From assembly GCA_009840735.1 (NCBI GenBank), contig VXNF01000094.1:1-39477 (forward strand): a stretch of DNA of 39,477 nt. Direction: 5' to 3'. The DNA comes from Acidimicrobiia bacterium (GTDB lineage: Bacteria > Actinomycetota > Acidimicrobiia > Acidimicrobiales > CATQHL01). Positions 10,429 to 19,296 of this stretch are shown here, in pieces. The translations under genes and the position numbers were made by a program. Position 1 is the stretch's first letter; every line of letters starts with the position of its first letter. The notes below the pieces were generated by a model. The model saw nothing but the letters and a program-made list of their open reading frames with translations, did no database searches and had not been told where the DNA came from.

Positions 10429-11900
10429 GCTTCGACGGGCCGGCGGCGCGCATCGCTGCGGCGGTGCGCGCCGGTGAGCGCTCCGCGACCAGCGCCGTGG
10501 CGGAATCGCTGGCTGCCATCGACGCTGCCGGTGAGCTCGGCGCCTTCAACGCTGTCACCGCCGACGCGGCGCTGGCCCGGGCCGAGGCCATCGACGACGC
10601 GGTGGCGGCCGGGGATGATCCCGGTCCGCTGGCCGGGGCGCCGGTGGCGCTGAAGGACAACATCTGCACCAGCGGGGCGCCGACCACCTGCTCCTCCCGC
10701 ATCCTCGAAGGCTGGACGCCCCCCTATGACGCAACCGTCGTGCGCCGCTTGGAGGCCGCGGGCGCCGTGGTCGTCGGCAAGACCAACATGGACGAGTTCG
10801 CCATGGGCTCCTCCACGGAGAACTCGGCGTTCGGGCCGACCCGCAACCCGCTGGACCCTGAACGGGTGCCGGGCGGGTCCTCCGGCGGCAGCGCTGCGTC
10901 GGTCGCCGGCGGCCTGACGCCCCTGGCGCTGGCCAGCGACACCGGTGGATCGATCCGCCAGCCCGCCGCCCTGTGCGGGATCGTGGGGATGAAGCCCACC
11001 TACGGGCGTGTGTCGCGCTACGGCTTGGTGGCCTTCGCCTCCTCGCTGGATCAGATCGGCCCGATGGCGCGCACCGTCGGCGACGCCGCCCTGCTGTACT
11101 CGGTCATCGCGGGCTGCGATCCGCTGGACTCCACGTCAGTCCCCGAGCCGCTCGGCGACCTCAACGGCGCTCTCGCTGCGGACGTGGACGGCCTGCGGGT
11201 GGGCATCGTAAGCGAGCTCAGCGGCGAGGGCATCGACGGCGACGTGCTGTCCCGGCTGGACGCCGCGGCGACCGCGCTGACCGGCGCCGGCGCATACGTG
11301 GGCGAGGTGAGCGTCCCCGCGGCGGTGTACGGGCTGTCGGCCTACTTCCTCATCGCCCCGGCCGAAGCCTCCAGCAACCTCGCCCGCTACGACGGCGTGC
11401 GCTACGGCCTGCGGGTGCCGGCAGCCGGGGCCGTGGACATGAACGTCGCCACCCGCACCGCTGGCTTCGGCGACGAGGTGAAGCGGCGCATCATGCTCGG
11501 AACCTTCGTCCTCTCCGCGGGGTACTACGACGCCTACTACGCCAAGGCGCTGCAGGTCAGGACCCTGGTGGTTCGGGACTTCGCCGCAGCGTATGAACGC
11601 TTCGATGTGCTGTTGGCGCCGACGTCGCCGTCGGTGGCGTTCCGTTTCGGCGAGCGCACCGCCGACCCGCTGACCATGTACCTCTCCGACGCCTGCACTG
11701 TCGCCTCGAACCTGGCCGGGCACCCGGCCGTCTCGGTGCCCTTCGGCAGCGGCGCTGACGGCCTGCCTGTGGGGGTACAGGTGATGGCCCCCGCCTTCGG
11801 CGAGGACGTGATGTTCCGAGCCGCCGCCGCCTTGGAACGCCTGCTGGCGGACGTGCCGCGCCCCGATGGCGCAGCCGCGACGGCGGCGGCGAAGCCGTGA
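10425..11900 (+). CDS. gatA: Asp-tRNA(Asn)/Glu-tRNA(Gln) amidotransferase subunit A
   Basis: This 491-residue amidase-signature enzyme releases ammonia from glutamine for transamidation of mischarged tRNAs. The Ser-cis-Ser-Lys triad is complete: Lys77 in VALKDN, Ser152 in GGSSGGSAA, and Ser176 in [22 protein letters not shown] and [12 protein letters not shown] follow as expected for GatA rather than other amidases. It overlaps gatC at the start and gatB at the end by four bases each (GTGA), so gatC-gatA-gatB form one tight operon. The product acts in the cytosol as part of the GatCAB complex. Confidence 0.96.
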   Translation: MSFDGPAARIAAAVRAGERSATSAVAESLAAIDAAGELGAFNAVTADAALARAEAIDDAVAAGDDPGPLAGAPVALKDNICTSGAPTTCSSRILEGWTPPYDATVVRRLEAAGAVVVGKTNMDEFAMGSSTENSAFGPTRNPLDPERVPGGSSGGSAASVAGGLTPLALASDTGGSIRQPAALCGIVGMKPTYGRVSRYGLVAFASSLDQIGPMARTVGDAALLYSVIAGCDPLDSTSVPEPLGDLNGALAADVDGLRVGIVSELSGEGIDGDVLSRLDAAATALTGAGAYVGEVSVPAAVYGLSAYFLIAPAEASSNLARYDGVRYGLRVPAAGAVDMNVATRTAGFGDEVKRRIMLGTFVLSAGYYDAYYAKALQVRTLVVRDFAAAYERFDVLLAPTSPSVAFRFGERTADPLTMYLSDACTVASNLAGHPAVSVPFGSGADGLPVGVQVMAPAFGEDVMFRAAAALERLLADVPRPDGAAATAAAKP

Positions 11901-13408
11901 GCGATCGGCCCGGCTTTGGCGCCGACCGAGTGTGGCAGTCGGGTTCGCCCGGCTTGGGGGCGCCGGCTGGCACCGAGTGGGAGATGGTCGTGGGCCTCGA
12001 GGTCCACGCCGAGTTGCTGACGGCGACCAAGCTCTTCAGCGCCAGCCCCAACGCCTTCGGCGGCCAGCCGAACACCCACATCGACCCGGTGTGCCTTGGA
12101 TTGCCGGGCACGCTGCCGGTCCTCAACCGCCGGGCGGTGGAGCTTGCCATCCGCGTCGGGCTGGCCCTCGGCGCCGAGGTGCGGCCGTCGATCTTCGCCC
12201 GCAAGAACTACTACTACCCCGACATGCCTAAGAACTACCAGATCAGCCAGTACGACCGGCCCATCAACACAGGCGGCAGCCTCGAGCTGCCGTCGGGCAA
12301 GGTAGTGGGCATCGTGCGGGCGCACCTGGAGGAGGACACCGGTAAGTCCACCCACGTGGGCGGGGCGGGGCGGATCGACGACGCCGCCTGGTCTCTCGTG
12401 GACTACAACCGGGCCGGGGTGCCGCTGCTGGAGATCGTGAGCCATCCTGACCTCCGCTCGGCCGCTGAGGCCCGCGAGTACGTCACCGAGCTGCGGGCGA
12501 CGCTGCTGGCTGTGGGGGCCTCCGACGGCAAGATGGAGGAAGGCTCGCTGCGGGTGGACGCCAACGTCTCGGTGCGCCCGCGGGGATCCGCCGAGCTCGG
12601 CACCCGCTGCGAGGTGAAGAACGTCAACTCGCTGCGCTCGCTCGGACGGGCGCTGGAGCACGAGGCCCGCCGCCAGATCGACCTGTTGAGCTCGGGTCAA
12701 CGGGTCGCCCAGGAGACTCGCCACTGGAACGAGGACACCGGGCGCACCTCGCTGCTGCGATCCAAGGAGGAGGCGACCGACTATCGCTACTTCCCCGAGC
12801 CCGACCTCGTGCCGCTGGTGCCGGAGCCCGCCCTCATCGAGCGCATCCGAGCCGACCTCCCGCTGCTGCCCCGCCAGCGCCGGCACCGGCTGGCCGCCGC
12901 TGCGGGGCAGTCGCCGGCGCGGGTGGCTCTCCTGGTCGAGCGCGGCCAGGACGATCTGGCGCTTGCCGCCGTCGAGGCCGGGGCGACGCCCGAGTCCGTG
13001 CTCAAGCACCTCGAGCAGCACCTAGCCGACGGCGCCGGTGCGCTGACCGCAGCGGGCCTCGCCGGGCTGATCGCCATGGAGCAGCGCGGCGAACTGAGTT
13101 CCAACCAGTCGAAGGCGGTGCTGGCCGAGATGGTTCGCAGCGGCGGGAGCCCCTCAGAGGTCGCTCAGCGGGCTGGCTTCGAGGCCGTCGCCGCCGGCGA
13201 GCTGGCCGGCGTGCTCGAACGGATCATCGCCGAGCATCCCGCGGAGTGGCAGCGGCTCTGCACCGGCGACGAGAGGGAGCGCAAGAAGATGCAGGGGTTC
13301 TTCACCGGCCAGGTGATGCGTGCCACGAAGGGTCAGGCGAACGGCCGCGACGTGGCGGCGCTGCTGGAGGACCGGGCTGGGACCTCCGCAGACTCAGCCC
13401 CCGGCTAG
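11897..13408 (+). CDS. gatB: Asp-tRNA(Asn)/Glu-tRNA(Gln) amidotransferase subunit B
   Basis: The 503-residue GatB activates the tRNA-bound Glu or Asp and passes it to the ammonia channel. Signatures are [11 protein letters not shown] near residue 30, [32 protein letters not shown] and [15 protein letters not shown] helical and YqeY-like tail ([20 protein letters not shown]) ends the protein. About 27 residues precede the usual family start, a slightly long N-terminus set by the GTG that overlaps gatA. The 3' end overlaps a small opposite-strand HTH gene by 15 bases. Confidence 0.96.
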   Translation: MSDRPGFGADRVWQSGSPGLGAPAGTEWEMVVGLEVHAELLTATKLFSASPNAFGGQPNTHIDPVCLGLPGTLPVLNRRAVELAIRVGLALGAEVRPSIFARKNYYYPDMPKNYQISQYDRPINTGGSLELPSGKVVGIVRAHLEEDTGKSTHVGGAGRIDDAAWSLVDYNRAGVPLLEIVSHPDLRSAAEAREYVTELRATLLAVGASDGKMEEGSLRVDANVSVRPRGSAELGTRCEVKNVNSLRSLGRALEHEARRQIDLLSSGQRVAQETRHWNEDTGRTSLLRSKEEATDYRYFPEPDLVPLVPEPALIERIRADLPLLPRQRRHRLAAAAGQSPARVALLVERGQDDLALAAVEAGATPESVLKHLEQHLADGAGALTAAGLAGLIAMEQRGELSSNQSKAVLAEMVRSGGSPSEVAQRAGFEAVAAGELAGVLERIIAEHPAEWQRLCTGDERERKKMQGFFTGQVMRATKGQANGRDVAALLEDRAGTSADSAPG

Positions 13409-13603
13409 GCGCCCCACCTCGGCGGCGCGGAACCTTATGTGCCCGCCGAGTCGGTAAGCGGCGAGCTTGTCGCCGTTGACCAGCTCGAGCAGCTCGGCCT
13501 CATCGACGACGAGCATCTGGCAGGCTTCCAGCGGTCCCACAAGATCGATGTCGGGGAGGGTCCGGTCGGGGTGTGTTCTCTCTGCGAGGGTCATTTGGGT
13601 CAT
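13394..13603 (-). CDS. Small excisionase/MerR-type helix-turn-helix protein
   Basis: The 69-residue product ends with an HTH_17-like region: the segment DEAELLELVNGDKLAAYRLG and then HIRFRAAEV match the turn and wing of excisionase-family DNA-binding domains (normally ...GELPAYRLGGRIRIRREDV). Such proteins serve as excisionases or as antitoxins of PIN toxins. No partner is encoded downstream, because the gene runs convergently into the end of gatB with a 15-base overlap. AAGGAG lies 12 bases before the ATG, a long spacing; the ATG at 13594 is an alternative start. Its origin as an orphan of a lost module is inference. Confidence 0.6.
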   Translation of the reverse strand: MTQMTLAERTHPDRTLPDIDLVGPLEACQMLVVDEAELLELVNGDKLAAYRLGGHIRFRAAEVGRLAGG

Positions 13604-13877
13604 GGTCGTTCAACACTCCTTGGTGTCTTGAGTCCCGAGGACTGTCGAGGTGGCAGTCGAGTGTCCGCCCCTGCCCCCGCGAGGTCGGCTGGGCGACGAT
13701 GTGGCACCAGCTTGAACGCAGCGTCCTCTGCTGATCCCCCCGATATTCCCAGAAGCGTTGTGGATATCGGCCGTGAGCCGGGAGTTGAGACCCCTGTGCC
13801 CTGGCGCTGGTCGCCCCGCGGGCACCGGCGCCGCAGGCCGGGACCGAAGCGAGGGCCGATCTGATAGACCTGTAGCC
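13604..13877. other. Intergenic region between HTH gene and catabolic block
   Basis: This 274-base stretch separates divergent genes and should hold both promoters. I see no convincing ORF. A TAGACC hexamer (13865-13870), an imperfect -10 match, lies seven bases before the ATG of the FAH-family gene at 13878. An operator for the catabolic block might lie here, but no clear inverted repeat was identified. Confidence 0.3.
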
Positions 13878-14711
13878 ATGCGAATGGCAGCAATCGATCA
13901 TCGTGCCGTGGGCCTGGCGAGCGACCGGGCGTGGGACATCGCCGAGGCCTCCGGGGGTGCCTTCGGGGCCGACCCGATGGAGGTCCTGGGCAGGTGGGAC
14001 GAATTCTTGGCGTGGGCCGCCGCCGACGCCCCCGACGGCGGCGACACCTACCGCTCCGAGGACCTGACCTGCCCGGTGCCCCGTCCGCCGCAGGTGTTCG
14101 GCATCGGTCTCAACTACGCCGACCACGCTGGCGAGTCGGCAATGGAGATCCCCGACGATCCGCTGGTGTTCACGAAGTTCCCCTCCTGCATCGCCGCGCC
14201 GAACGCAGAGGTACCGCTGGTGGCTGGCAACTGCGACTGGGAGGTGGAGCTGGTGGTCGTCATCGGCCGAGCCGGGCGGGACATCGCGGCCGGCGACGTG
14301 GCCGACCACATCGCCGGCTTCACGGTGGGCCAGGACGTGAGCGAGCGGGTCGGGCAGTTCGCCGGCGGGGTCCCGCAGTTCAGCCTCGGCAAGTCCCATC
14401 GCAACTTCGCGCCGATCGGCCCCGCGGTGGTCACCCTCGACGAGCTGGACGACCCTTGGGACCTGCGGCTGACCTGCGACCTCAACGGCGTGCGAGTGCA
14501 GGACTCCCGTACCACCTACCTCATCAACGACGTCCCCCGCCTGATCACCTACCTGTCGTCGATCTGCGAGCTCCTGCCCGGCGACATCATCTTCACCGGC
14601 ACACCGTCGGGTGTGGGCATGGGCATGGACCCGCCGCAGTTCCTGGCGGCTGGCGACGTCATCGTCTCGGCCGTCGAGGGGGTCGGTCAGATCACCAACC
14701 GGTGCGTCTGA
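13878..14711 (+). CDS. Fumarylacetoacetate hydrolase (FAH)-family protein
   Basis: The 277-residue product has the FAH-fold catalytic domain. GIGLNYADHAGE opens it, DWEVELVVVIGR supplies the ExE metal ligands, GFTVGQDVSER supplies the ligand Asp, and FTGTPSGVG is the usual C-terminal signature. Members hydrolyse or decarboxylate C-C bonds of oxo acids such as fumarylpyruvate, acylpyruvates, oxaloacetate and 2-oxo-3-deoxy sugar acids, with Mg2+ or Mn2+. The exact reaction is not decidable here. A longer open frame upstream was rejected since the ATG at 13878 matches the family N-terminus and follows a -10-like box. It is the first gene of a 14-kb co-directional block. Confidence 0.85.
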   Translation: MRMAAIDHRAVGLASDRAWDIAEASGGAFGADPMEVLGRWDEFLAWAAADAPDGGDTYRSEDLTCPVPRPPQVFGIGLNYADHAGESAMEIPDDPLVFTKFPSCIAAPNAEVPLVAGNCDWEVELVVVIGRAGRDIAAGDVADHIAGFTVGQDVSERVGQFAGGVPQFSLGKSHRNFAPIGPAVVTLDELDDPWDLRLTCDLNGVRVQDSRTTYLINDVPRLITYLSSICELLPGDIIFTGTPSGVGMGMDPPQFLAAGDVIVSAVEGVGQITNRCV

Positions 14712-14793
14712 GGGCACCGGCGTTTCGGGCGGCTGGCCGCGGCGACCCGCGCCCACGGCGTCGCCGGACCTGCTCGGAGACGGAGGTGCCGCC

Positions 14794-15753
14794 ATGAGCG
14801 ACGAACATTTCCTCATCACCGGGGCTATGGGATGCATCGGCGCGTGGGCGGTGCGCCAGCTGGCCCAGGAGGGCGTCGAGATGACGCTCTTCGACATCAG
14901 CACCGACGACAAGCGGCTGCGCCTGATCGTGGACGCCGACGACCTCGCTGCGCCGCGGCGCATCCAGGGTGACCTTACGGTGACCGAGCAGGTGCTGGCC
15001 GCCGCCGAAGGGGCCAGCCACATCGTCCACTTGGGGGCTCTGCAGGTGCCGACGTGCCGGGCCGACCCGCCGCTGGGCGCCGCCATCAACGTGGTCGGCA
15101 CCGCCAACGTCTTCGAGGCGGCGCAGGCCCACGGCGTCCGCAACCTGGTCTACACCAGCAGCGTGGCCGTCTTCGGCCCTCCCGAGGCCTACGACACCGA
15201 CCGTCTGCCCAACGACGCCCGGCGCGCCCCCACCACCCACTACGGCGTCTACAAGGTGGCCAACGAGGACACCGCCAAGGTGTACTGGCACGAGAACGGC
15301 ATTTCCAGCGTGGGCCTGCGCCCCCACACGGTGTACGGACCGGGCCGTGACCAGGGCGTCACGTCCTATCCCTGCCAGGCGCTGCTGGCGGCAGTGCGGG
15401 GCCAGCGCTACCACATCGAGTACGGCGGCTGGATGGACTTCCAGTACGCCCCCGACGTGGCCCGCACCGCCATCGCCGCGGCGCGGGCCGAACCCGGCGG
15501 CTGCGACGTCTACAACATCAGCGGCAGCGTGGCCACGGTCGCCTCGTTCGTCGAAGCCATCATCGGGACCACCGACTTCGCGGGGGTCACCTGCGGCACC
15601 GAGCAGCTGCCCTTCCCCCGCGGCCTCCAGGACAGCGCGCTGGAGGCGCGGTTGGGTGCCGTGCCCCGCACACCGCTGGCCGAGGGCGTGGCACAGACCG
15701 CCGAATGGTTCCGGGCGGCGATCGCCGACGGCCGCCCGCTCCCGCCGCCGTAG
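14794..15753 (+). CDS. NAD-dependent epimerase/dehydratase (extended SDR)
   Basis: This 319-residue Rossmann enzyme has GAMGCIG (residues 10-16) for NAD binding, the serine stretch YTSSVAVFG, and catalytic Tyr150 and Lys154 in HYGVYKVANE. HTVYGPGRDQGVTSYP is typical of extended SDRs that act on sugar nucleotides or sugar acids. A perfect GGAGGT lies six bases before the ATG at 14794. Eighty-two bases separate it from the FAH-family gene. Next to FAH and LarA-like genes it is more likely to be a sugar-acid or hydroxyacid dehydrogenase/epimerase than a cell-wall enzyme, but that is inference. Confidence 0.85.
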   Translation: MSDEHFLITGAMGCIGAWAVRQLAQEGVEMTLFDISTDDKRLRLIVDADDLAAPRRIQGDLTVTEQVLAAAEGASHIVHLGALQVPTCRADPPLGAAINVVGTANVFEAAQAHGVRNLVYTSSVAVFGPPEAYDTDRLPNDARRAPTTHYGVYKVANEDTAKVYWHENGISSVGLRPHTVYGPGRDQGVTSYPCQALLAAVRGQRYHIEYGGWMDFQYAPDVARTAIAAARAEPGGCDVYNISGSVATVASFVEAIIGTTDFAGVTCGTEQLPFPRGLQDSALEARLGAVPRTPLAEGVAQTAEWFRAAIADGRPLPPP

Positions 15754-15913
15754 GCAAGCCCGGCCCGACGCCGTCTCCGCCCCCGACAGCCGTTCCGAAC
15801 GTCATGGCGGGGACCGCACTGGCTCGCCGGCGAGGATCGAGGCGCCGCGGGCGGAGGATCCCGACGGCTGAGCCAACCGTCAGGGAGCCCGGAAGAGGCC
15901 TTGGGCGGCGCAC

Positions 15914-15919
15914 TATGCT
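15914..15919 (+). promoter_or_regulatory. -10 element (TATGCT) upstream of LarA-like gene
   Basis: TATGCT fits TANNNT; a start near 15926 would give a leader of about 35 bases containing the Shine-Dalgarno GGGAGG. This suggests an internal promoter in the catabolic block, in a 208-base gap with no ORF. Confidence 0.4.
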
Positions 15920-15961
15920 CGGGGCGGGTTTCGTGTGGACCGAGGACCACCGGGAGGAACG

Positions 15962-17377
15962 ATGGGCCGCTACTCCATTCCGTACGAGTCGCTCGATCCG
16001 CTGACGATCGGGGCCACCGACGACGAGTCGAAGGTCTACCGGGAGACGCTCGAACTGGAGATCCCCGATGCGAACCTGCTGGCCGCCATCTACCCAGACG
16101 AGCCGCCGCCGGTACACGACGCCACCGAGGCGGCGCGGGCCGCTCTGGAGAATCCCCACAGCGGCCCGCGCTTCAGCCAGCTCCTGGCCGGCGCCTCCAG
16201 CGTGGCCGTCGTCATCGACAACCAGTTCCGCCCCACCCCGGCCTCCAAGCTGCTGCCGCCGGTGTTCGACGCCATCGAGGCCGCCGGGGTCAGCGACGCC
16301 CGGGTGGTGTGCGCCAACGGCAAGGTCTTCCCGATGTCCGACAGCGACATCGCCCAGAAGCTCGGCGCCGACAACCTGGCCCGCATGGAGCGCCTCGGGA
16401 TCGGCTTCTTCCAGAACGAGCCCCGCAACACCGAGAACTACAGCTACGTGGGTGTCACCTCCCGGGGCACGCCCGTGTGGCTGCACAACGAGGTGGCCCG
16501 CTCGGAGGTCATCATCACCATCGGCCACGCCCAGGCCAACCACTGGGGCGCCGGCGGCGGCGGGAAGCTGATCCTGCCGGGGGTGGTCTCCGACGAGACC
16601 GTGGAGTCCAACCACTGCGCCTTCGTGCCCTCGCCGCAGACCCACTACGGCGCCTACGCCGGGCCGATGCGGGCCGACATCGACGAGACCGCCACGATGT
16701 GCGGGCTGTCGGCCACCATGAACGTGCTGCTCGACACCCGCGGCCGGGTGATCGACTGCATCTACGGCGCCCATCCCGACGCCCACGTCGAGGCGATCAA
16801 CCGGTTCAACGACATCTACGCCTACGACAACCCGGTGACCGAGGCCGGTCCGGCCGACATCGCCGTCTGCGGCGTGTTCGCCCCCACCGACCACCTGTTC
16901 TTCCACACCGGCTGGGGCTGCATGTCCTCGGACTTGGTAGTGCGCGAAGGCGGCTCCATCATCTACTGCTCGCCCTCGCCGGGCGTCTCCACGGCCATCG
17001 GCGACTTCCCGGGCCTGGCGCTGATGGACCTCATGAAGCCGTACATGCCGGCCTCGCCGGAGAACTACCAGAAGGTGCTGCGCGACATCCACGGGCGCAA
17101 CATCCAGATGTGGGCCGGCTGCATCTGGGTGCCCATCTACGAGGTGATGACCCGCAAGCACCTCACGATGGTCACCCTGGAGGAGAACTTGGAGATGGCC
17201 GCCGACATCGGCCTTGACGCCACCGTGAGCCTCGATGAAGCCTTCTGGGCGGCGATGGAGCGCCACGGCCCCGACGCCAAGGTGATCGTGCTGCCGTTCG
17301 CCCGCTATCAGCTGCCCCGCAACGCCATCCGCATGCACGCCGCCGACGTGCGGGCGCTCGAGCAGGTGCGCCTCTGA
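15962..17377 (+). CDS. LarA-like (DUF2088) nickel-pincer racemase homologue
   Basis: The 471-residue protein aligns by motif with lactate racemase LarA, whose relatives racemise or epimerise 2-hydroxy acids with the nickel-pincer cofactor. FRPTP (89-93) matches the DxTRPTP region, His194 and the cofactor-binding lysine Lys202 sit in NHWGAGGGGKLILPG, and His218 (ETVESNH) lies 16 residues after the lysine, as for the LarA Ni ligand. However, the usual GTHR motif holding the first catalytic His reads GKVF (120-123), and the His-to-Lys spacing is two residues short. It may have a different substrate or chemistry. GGGAGG sits four bases before the ATG. Cofactor genes larB, larC and larE are not in the window. 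Confidence 0.75.
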   Translation: MGRYSIPYESLDPLTIGATDDESKVYRETLELEIPDANLLAAIYPDEPPPVHDATEAARAALENPHSGPRFSQLLAGASSVAVVIDNQFRPTPASKLLPPVFDAIEAAGVSDARVVCANGKVFPMSDSDIAQKLGADNLARMERLGIGFFQNEPRNTENYSYVGVTSRGTPVWLHNEVARSEVIITIGHAQANHWGAGGGGKLILPGVVSDETVESNHCAFVPSPQTHYGAYAGPMRADIDETATMCGLSATMNVLLDTRGRVIDCIYGAHPDAHVEAINRFNDIYAYDNPVTEAGPADIAVCGVFAPTDHLFFHTGWGCMSSDLVVREGGSIIYCSPSPGVSTAIGDFPGLALMDLMKPYMPASPENYQKVLRDIHGRNIQMWAGCIWVPIYEVMTRKHLTMVTLEENLEMAADIGLDATVSLDEAFWAAMERHGPDAKVIVLPFARYQLPRNAIRMHAADVRALEQVRL

Positions 17378-17394
17378 ACCCGTCGAGCGCGTCG

Positions 17395-17715
17395 GTGACG
17401 GTGCGCGGCATCAGCGGGCGCGGCGCCGCGGGGCCAGCAGCGCCGCCCGGCAGCGCGCGGGAGATCAAGGGCAAGACGACCGTCGTGGAGGTGCTGCGCA
17501 TGTTCCCCGGCGGCGAGGCCGCCCGGCTGATGTCGCGCCTGAGCTGGCCCTGCGCCCACTGCAGCGGGGCGTTCCATGAGCCGCTGGCGGTCGCCGCCAA
17601 GCGCCATCGCAACTCGCCGGCGGCGGTGCTGGAGGCGTTCCGGGCGCTGTGCAGCGCGGAGGGTCCCAGCGAGGAACTGCTGCAGCGGGCGGCCGTCAAG
17701 TCCACGGACCGCTAG
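17395..17715 (+). CDS. Small DUF1858-like CxxC protein
   Basis: The 106-residue product has a Gly/Ala/Pro-rich start and then a DUF1858-like module: TTVVEVLRMFP, RLMSRLSWPCAHCSGAFHEP and a helical region ending AVLEAFRALC. DUF1858 domains are small helical units with a CxxC that often accompany redox or hybrid-cluster proteins. It lies 17 bases after the LarA-like gene and 63 before glcD, on the same strand, so it may assist the neighbouring Fe-S or Ni enzymes (inference). The GTG start at 17395 is uncertain; GTG at 17401 is equally possible. Confidence 0.65.
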   Translation: MTVRGISGRGAAGPAAPPGSAREIKGKTTVVEVLRMFPGGEAARLMSRLSWPCAHCSGAFHEPLAVAAKRHRNSPAAVLEAFRALCSAEGPSEELLQRAAVKSTDR

Positions 17716-17778
17716 TGGCGACGCTCCGGCCGGATTGGTCCCCGGCGCCGCCGCGGCCGTGACGTCCGCGGACCGGTG

Positions 17779-19284
17779 ATGGCGACGCTCTTGGGCGCCG
17801 CGGCGCGCCGTCTCGGCCGAGGCGCCGACCGGGCCGCGCCCACAGCGGACCCCGACGCGGCGTTGGCGGCCGACCTCCGCGCCGCCATCGGTTCCGAGCG
17901 GGTGCGAGCCGACGCCGCCGCCCGCTACCTGGTCTCCCGTGACGCCTCCATCTACAGCGAAGGGACCGCCGGACCGCTGTGCCTGCCCACGAGCACCGAG
18001 CAAGTGGCCGCCTGTGTGCGCATCGCCGCCGACCACGGCAGGGCCGTCGTGCCCCGCGGCGCCGGCACGGGCCTGGCAGGCGGGGCGGCGCCGCTGGGGC
18101 GGCCCGTGGTGCTGTCGCTGACCCGCATGAACGAGCTGCTGTCGGTGGACCTCGACAACGGCGTGGCGTGGGTGCAGCCGGGCATGGTGAACCTCGAGCT
18201 GTCGCGCCGGCTGGCCCCGTACGGCATGCACTACGCCCCCGACCCGTCGAGCCAGCAGGCCTGCACCATCGGCGGCAACGTGGCCACCAACTCCGGCGGT
18301 CCGCACTGTCTGGCTTACGGCGTGACCAGCGCCCATGTGGTCTCCCTGGAGGTTGTGCTGTCCGACGCTTCGGTCGTGACCCTCGGCGACCTGACGGCCG
18401 AGCCCGCCGGCTACGACCTGCGAGGCGCGTTCGTGGGCTCGGAGGGCATGTGCGGGATCACCACCGCCGCCGCGGTGCGGCTGACCCCCGACCCCGCCGC
18501 GGTTCGCACCCTGCTCATCGCCTACGACGACGTGTCCTCGTGCGCAGCCACGGTGGGCGCCATCATCGCCGACGGCATCGTGCCGGCCGCCATTGAGATG
18601 CTCGACCAGCGCTGCGTCGGGGCTATCGAGGACTTCGCTCGGGCCGGCTACCCGCGCGACGCCGCCGCCGTGCTGCTCGTGGAGGTGGACGGTCCGCCGG
18701 GCGGGGTGGCTGTCGCCGCCGACCGGGTGGCGGAGATCGCCGCGGCCAACGGGGCGGTGAGCGTGCGGGCCGCGGCCGACGACGACGAGAGGGCGCGGCT
18801 CTGGAAGGGGCGCAAGAGCGCCTTCGGGGCGGTGGCCAACATCCTCCCCGACTACTATCTGCACGACACCGTGGTGCCGCGCAGCCGCTTGGTTGAGGTG
18901 TTGGAGCAGGTCTACGAGATCGCCGACCGCTACGACCTGACCGCCCTGAACGTGTTCCACGCAGGCGACGGCAACCTGCACCCCATCCTGGCCTTCGACG
19001 CCCGCGTGCCCGGCACGATGGAGCGCGTCCACGCCGCCGGTCGGGAAATCATCGAAGCCTCCCTCGCGGTGGGGGGCGCCCTGTCGGGCGAGCACGGCAT
19101 CGGCGTGGAGAAGCGCGACTACATGGAGCGCATGTTCAGCGACGCCGACTTGGATCAGCAGAGCCGGCTGCGAGCCGCCTTCGACCCGCACTGCCGCCTG
19201 AACCCCGGCAAGGTGCTGCCCAGCGCCCACAGTTGCGCCGACATCGGCTCTCTGCGCGCCGCCGACGGCAAGATCTGGGGCTGA
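17779..19284 (+). CDS. glcD: FAD-linked 2-hydroxyacid oxidase subunit GlcD
   Basis: This 501-residue flavoprotein has a PCMH-type FAD-binding domain (VPRGAGTGLAGGAAP, then TIGGNVATNSGG) and a C-terminal FAD-oxidase domain with the usual FHAGDGNLHP, GGALSGEHGIGVEKR and RLNPGKVLP. GlcD oxidises glycolate or D-lactate, and close relatives use D-2-hydroxyglutarate. It is followed by glcE and glcF on the same strand. A GTG codon directly precedes the ATG (17776) and could also be used; no Shine-Dalgarno is apparent. With the LarA-like gene upstream, the set could racemise and then oxidise a 2-hydroxy acid, feeding electrons to the membrane through GlcF. Confidence 0.92.
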   Translation: MATLLGAAARRLGRGADRAAPTADPDAALAADLRAAIGSERVRADAAARYLVSRDASIYSEGTAGPLCLPTSTEQVAACVRIAADHGRAVVPRGAGTGLAGGAAPLGRPVVLSLTRMNELLSVDLDNGVAWVQPGMVNLELSRRLAPYGMHYAPDPSSQQACTIGGNVATNSGGPHCLAYGVTSAHVVSLEVVLSDASVVTLGDLTAEPAGYDLRGAFVGSEGMCGITTAAAVRLTPDPAAVRTLLIAYDDVSSCAATVGAIIADGIVPAAIEMLDQRCVGAIEDFARAGYPRDAAAVLLVEVDGPPGGVAVAADRVAEIAAANGAVSVRAAADDDERARLWKGRKSAFGAVANILPDYYLHDTVVPRSRLVEVLEQVYEIADRYDLTALNVFHAGDGNLHPILAFDARVPGTMERVHAAGREIIEASLAVGGALSGEHGIGVEKRDYMERMFSDADLDQQSRLRAAFDPHCRLNPGKVLPSAHSCADIGSLRAADGKIWG

Positions 19285-19296
19285 GAGAGGTGCGGC

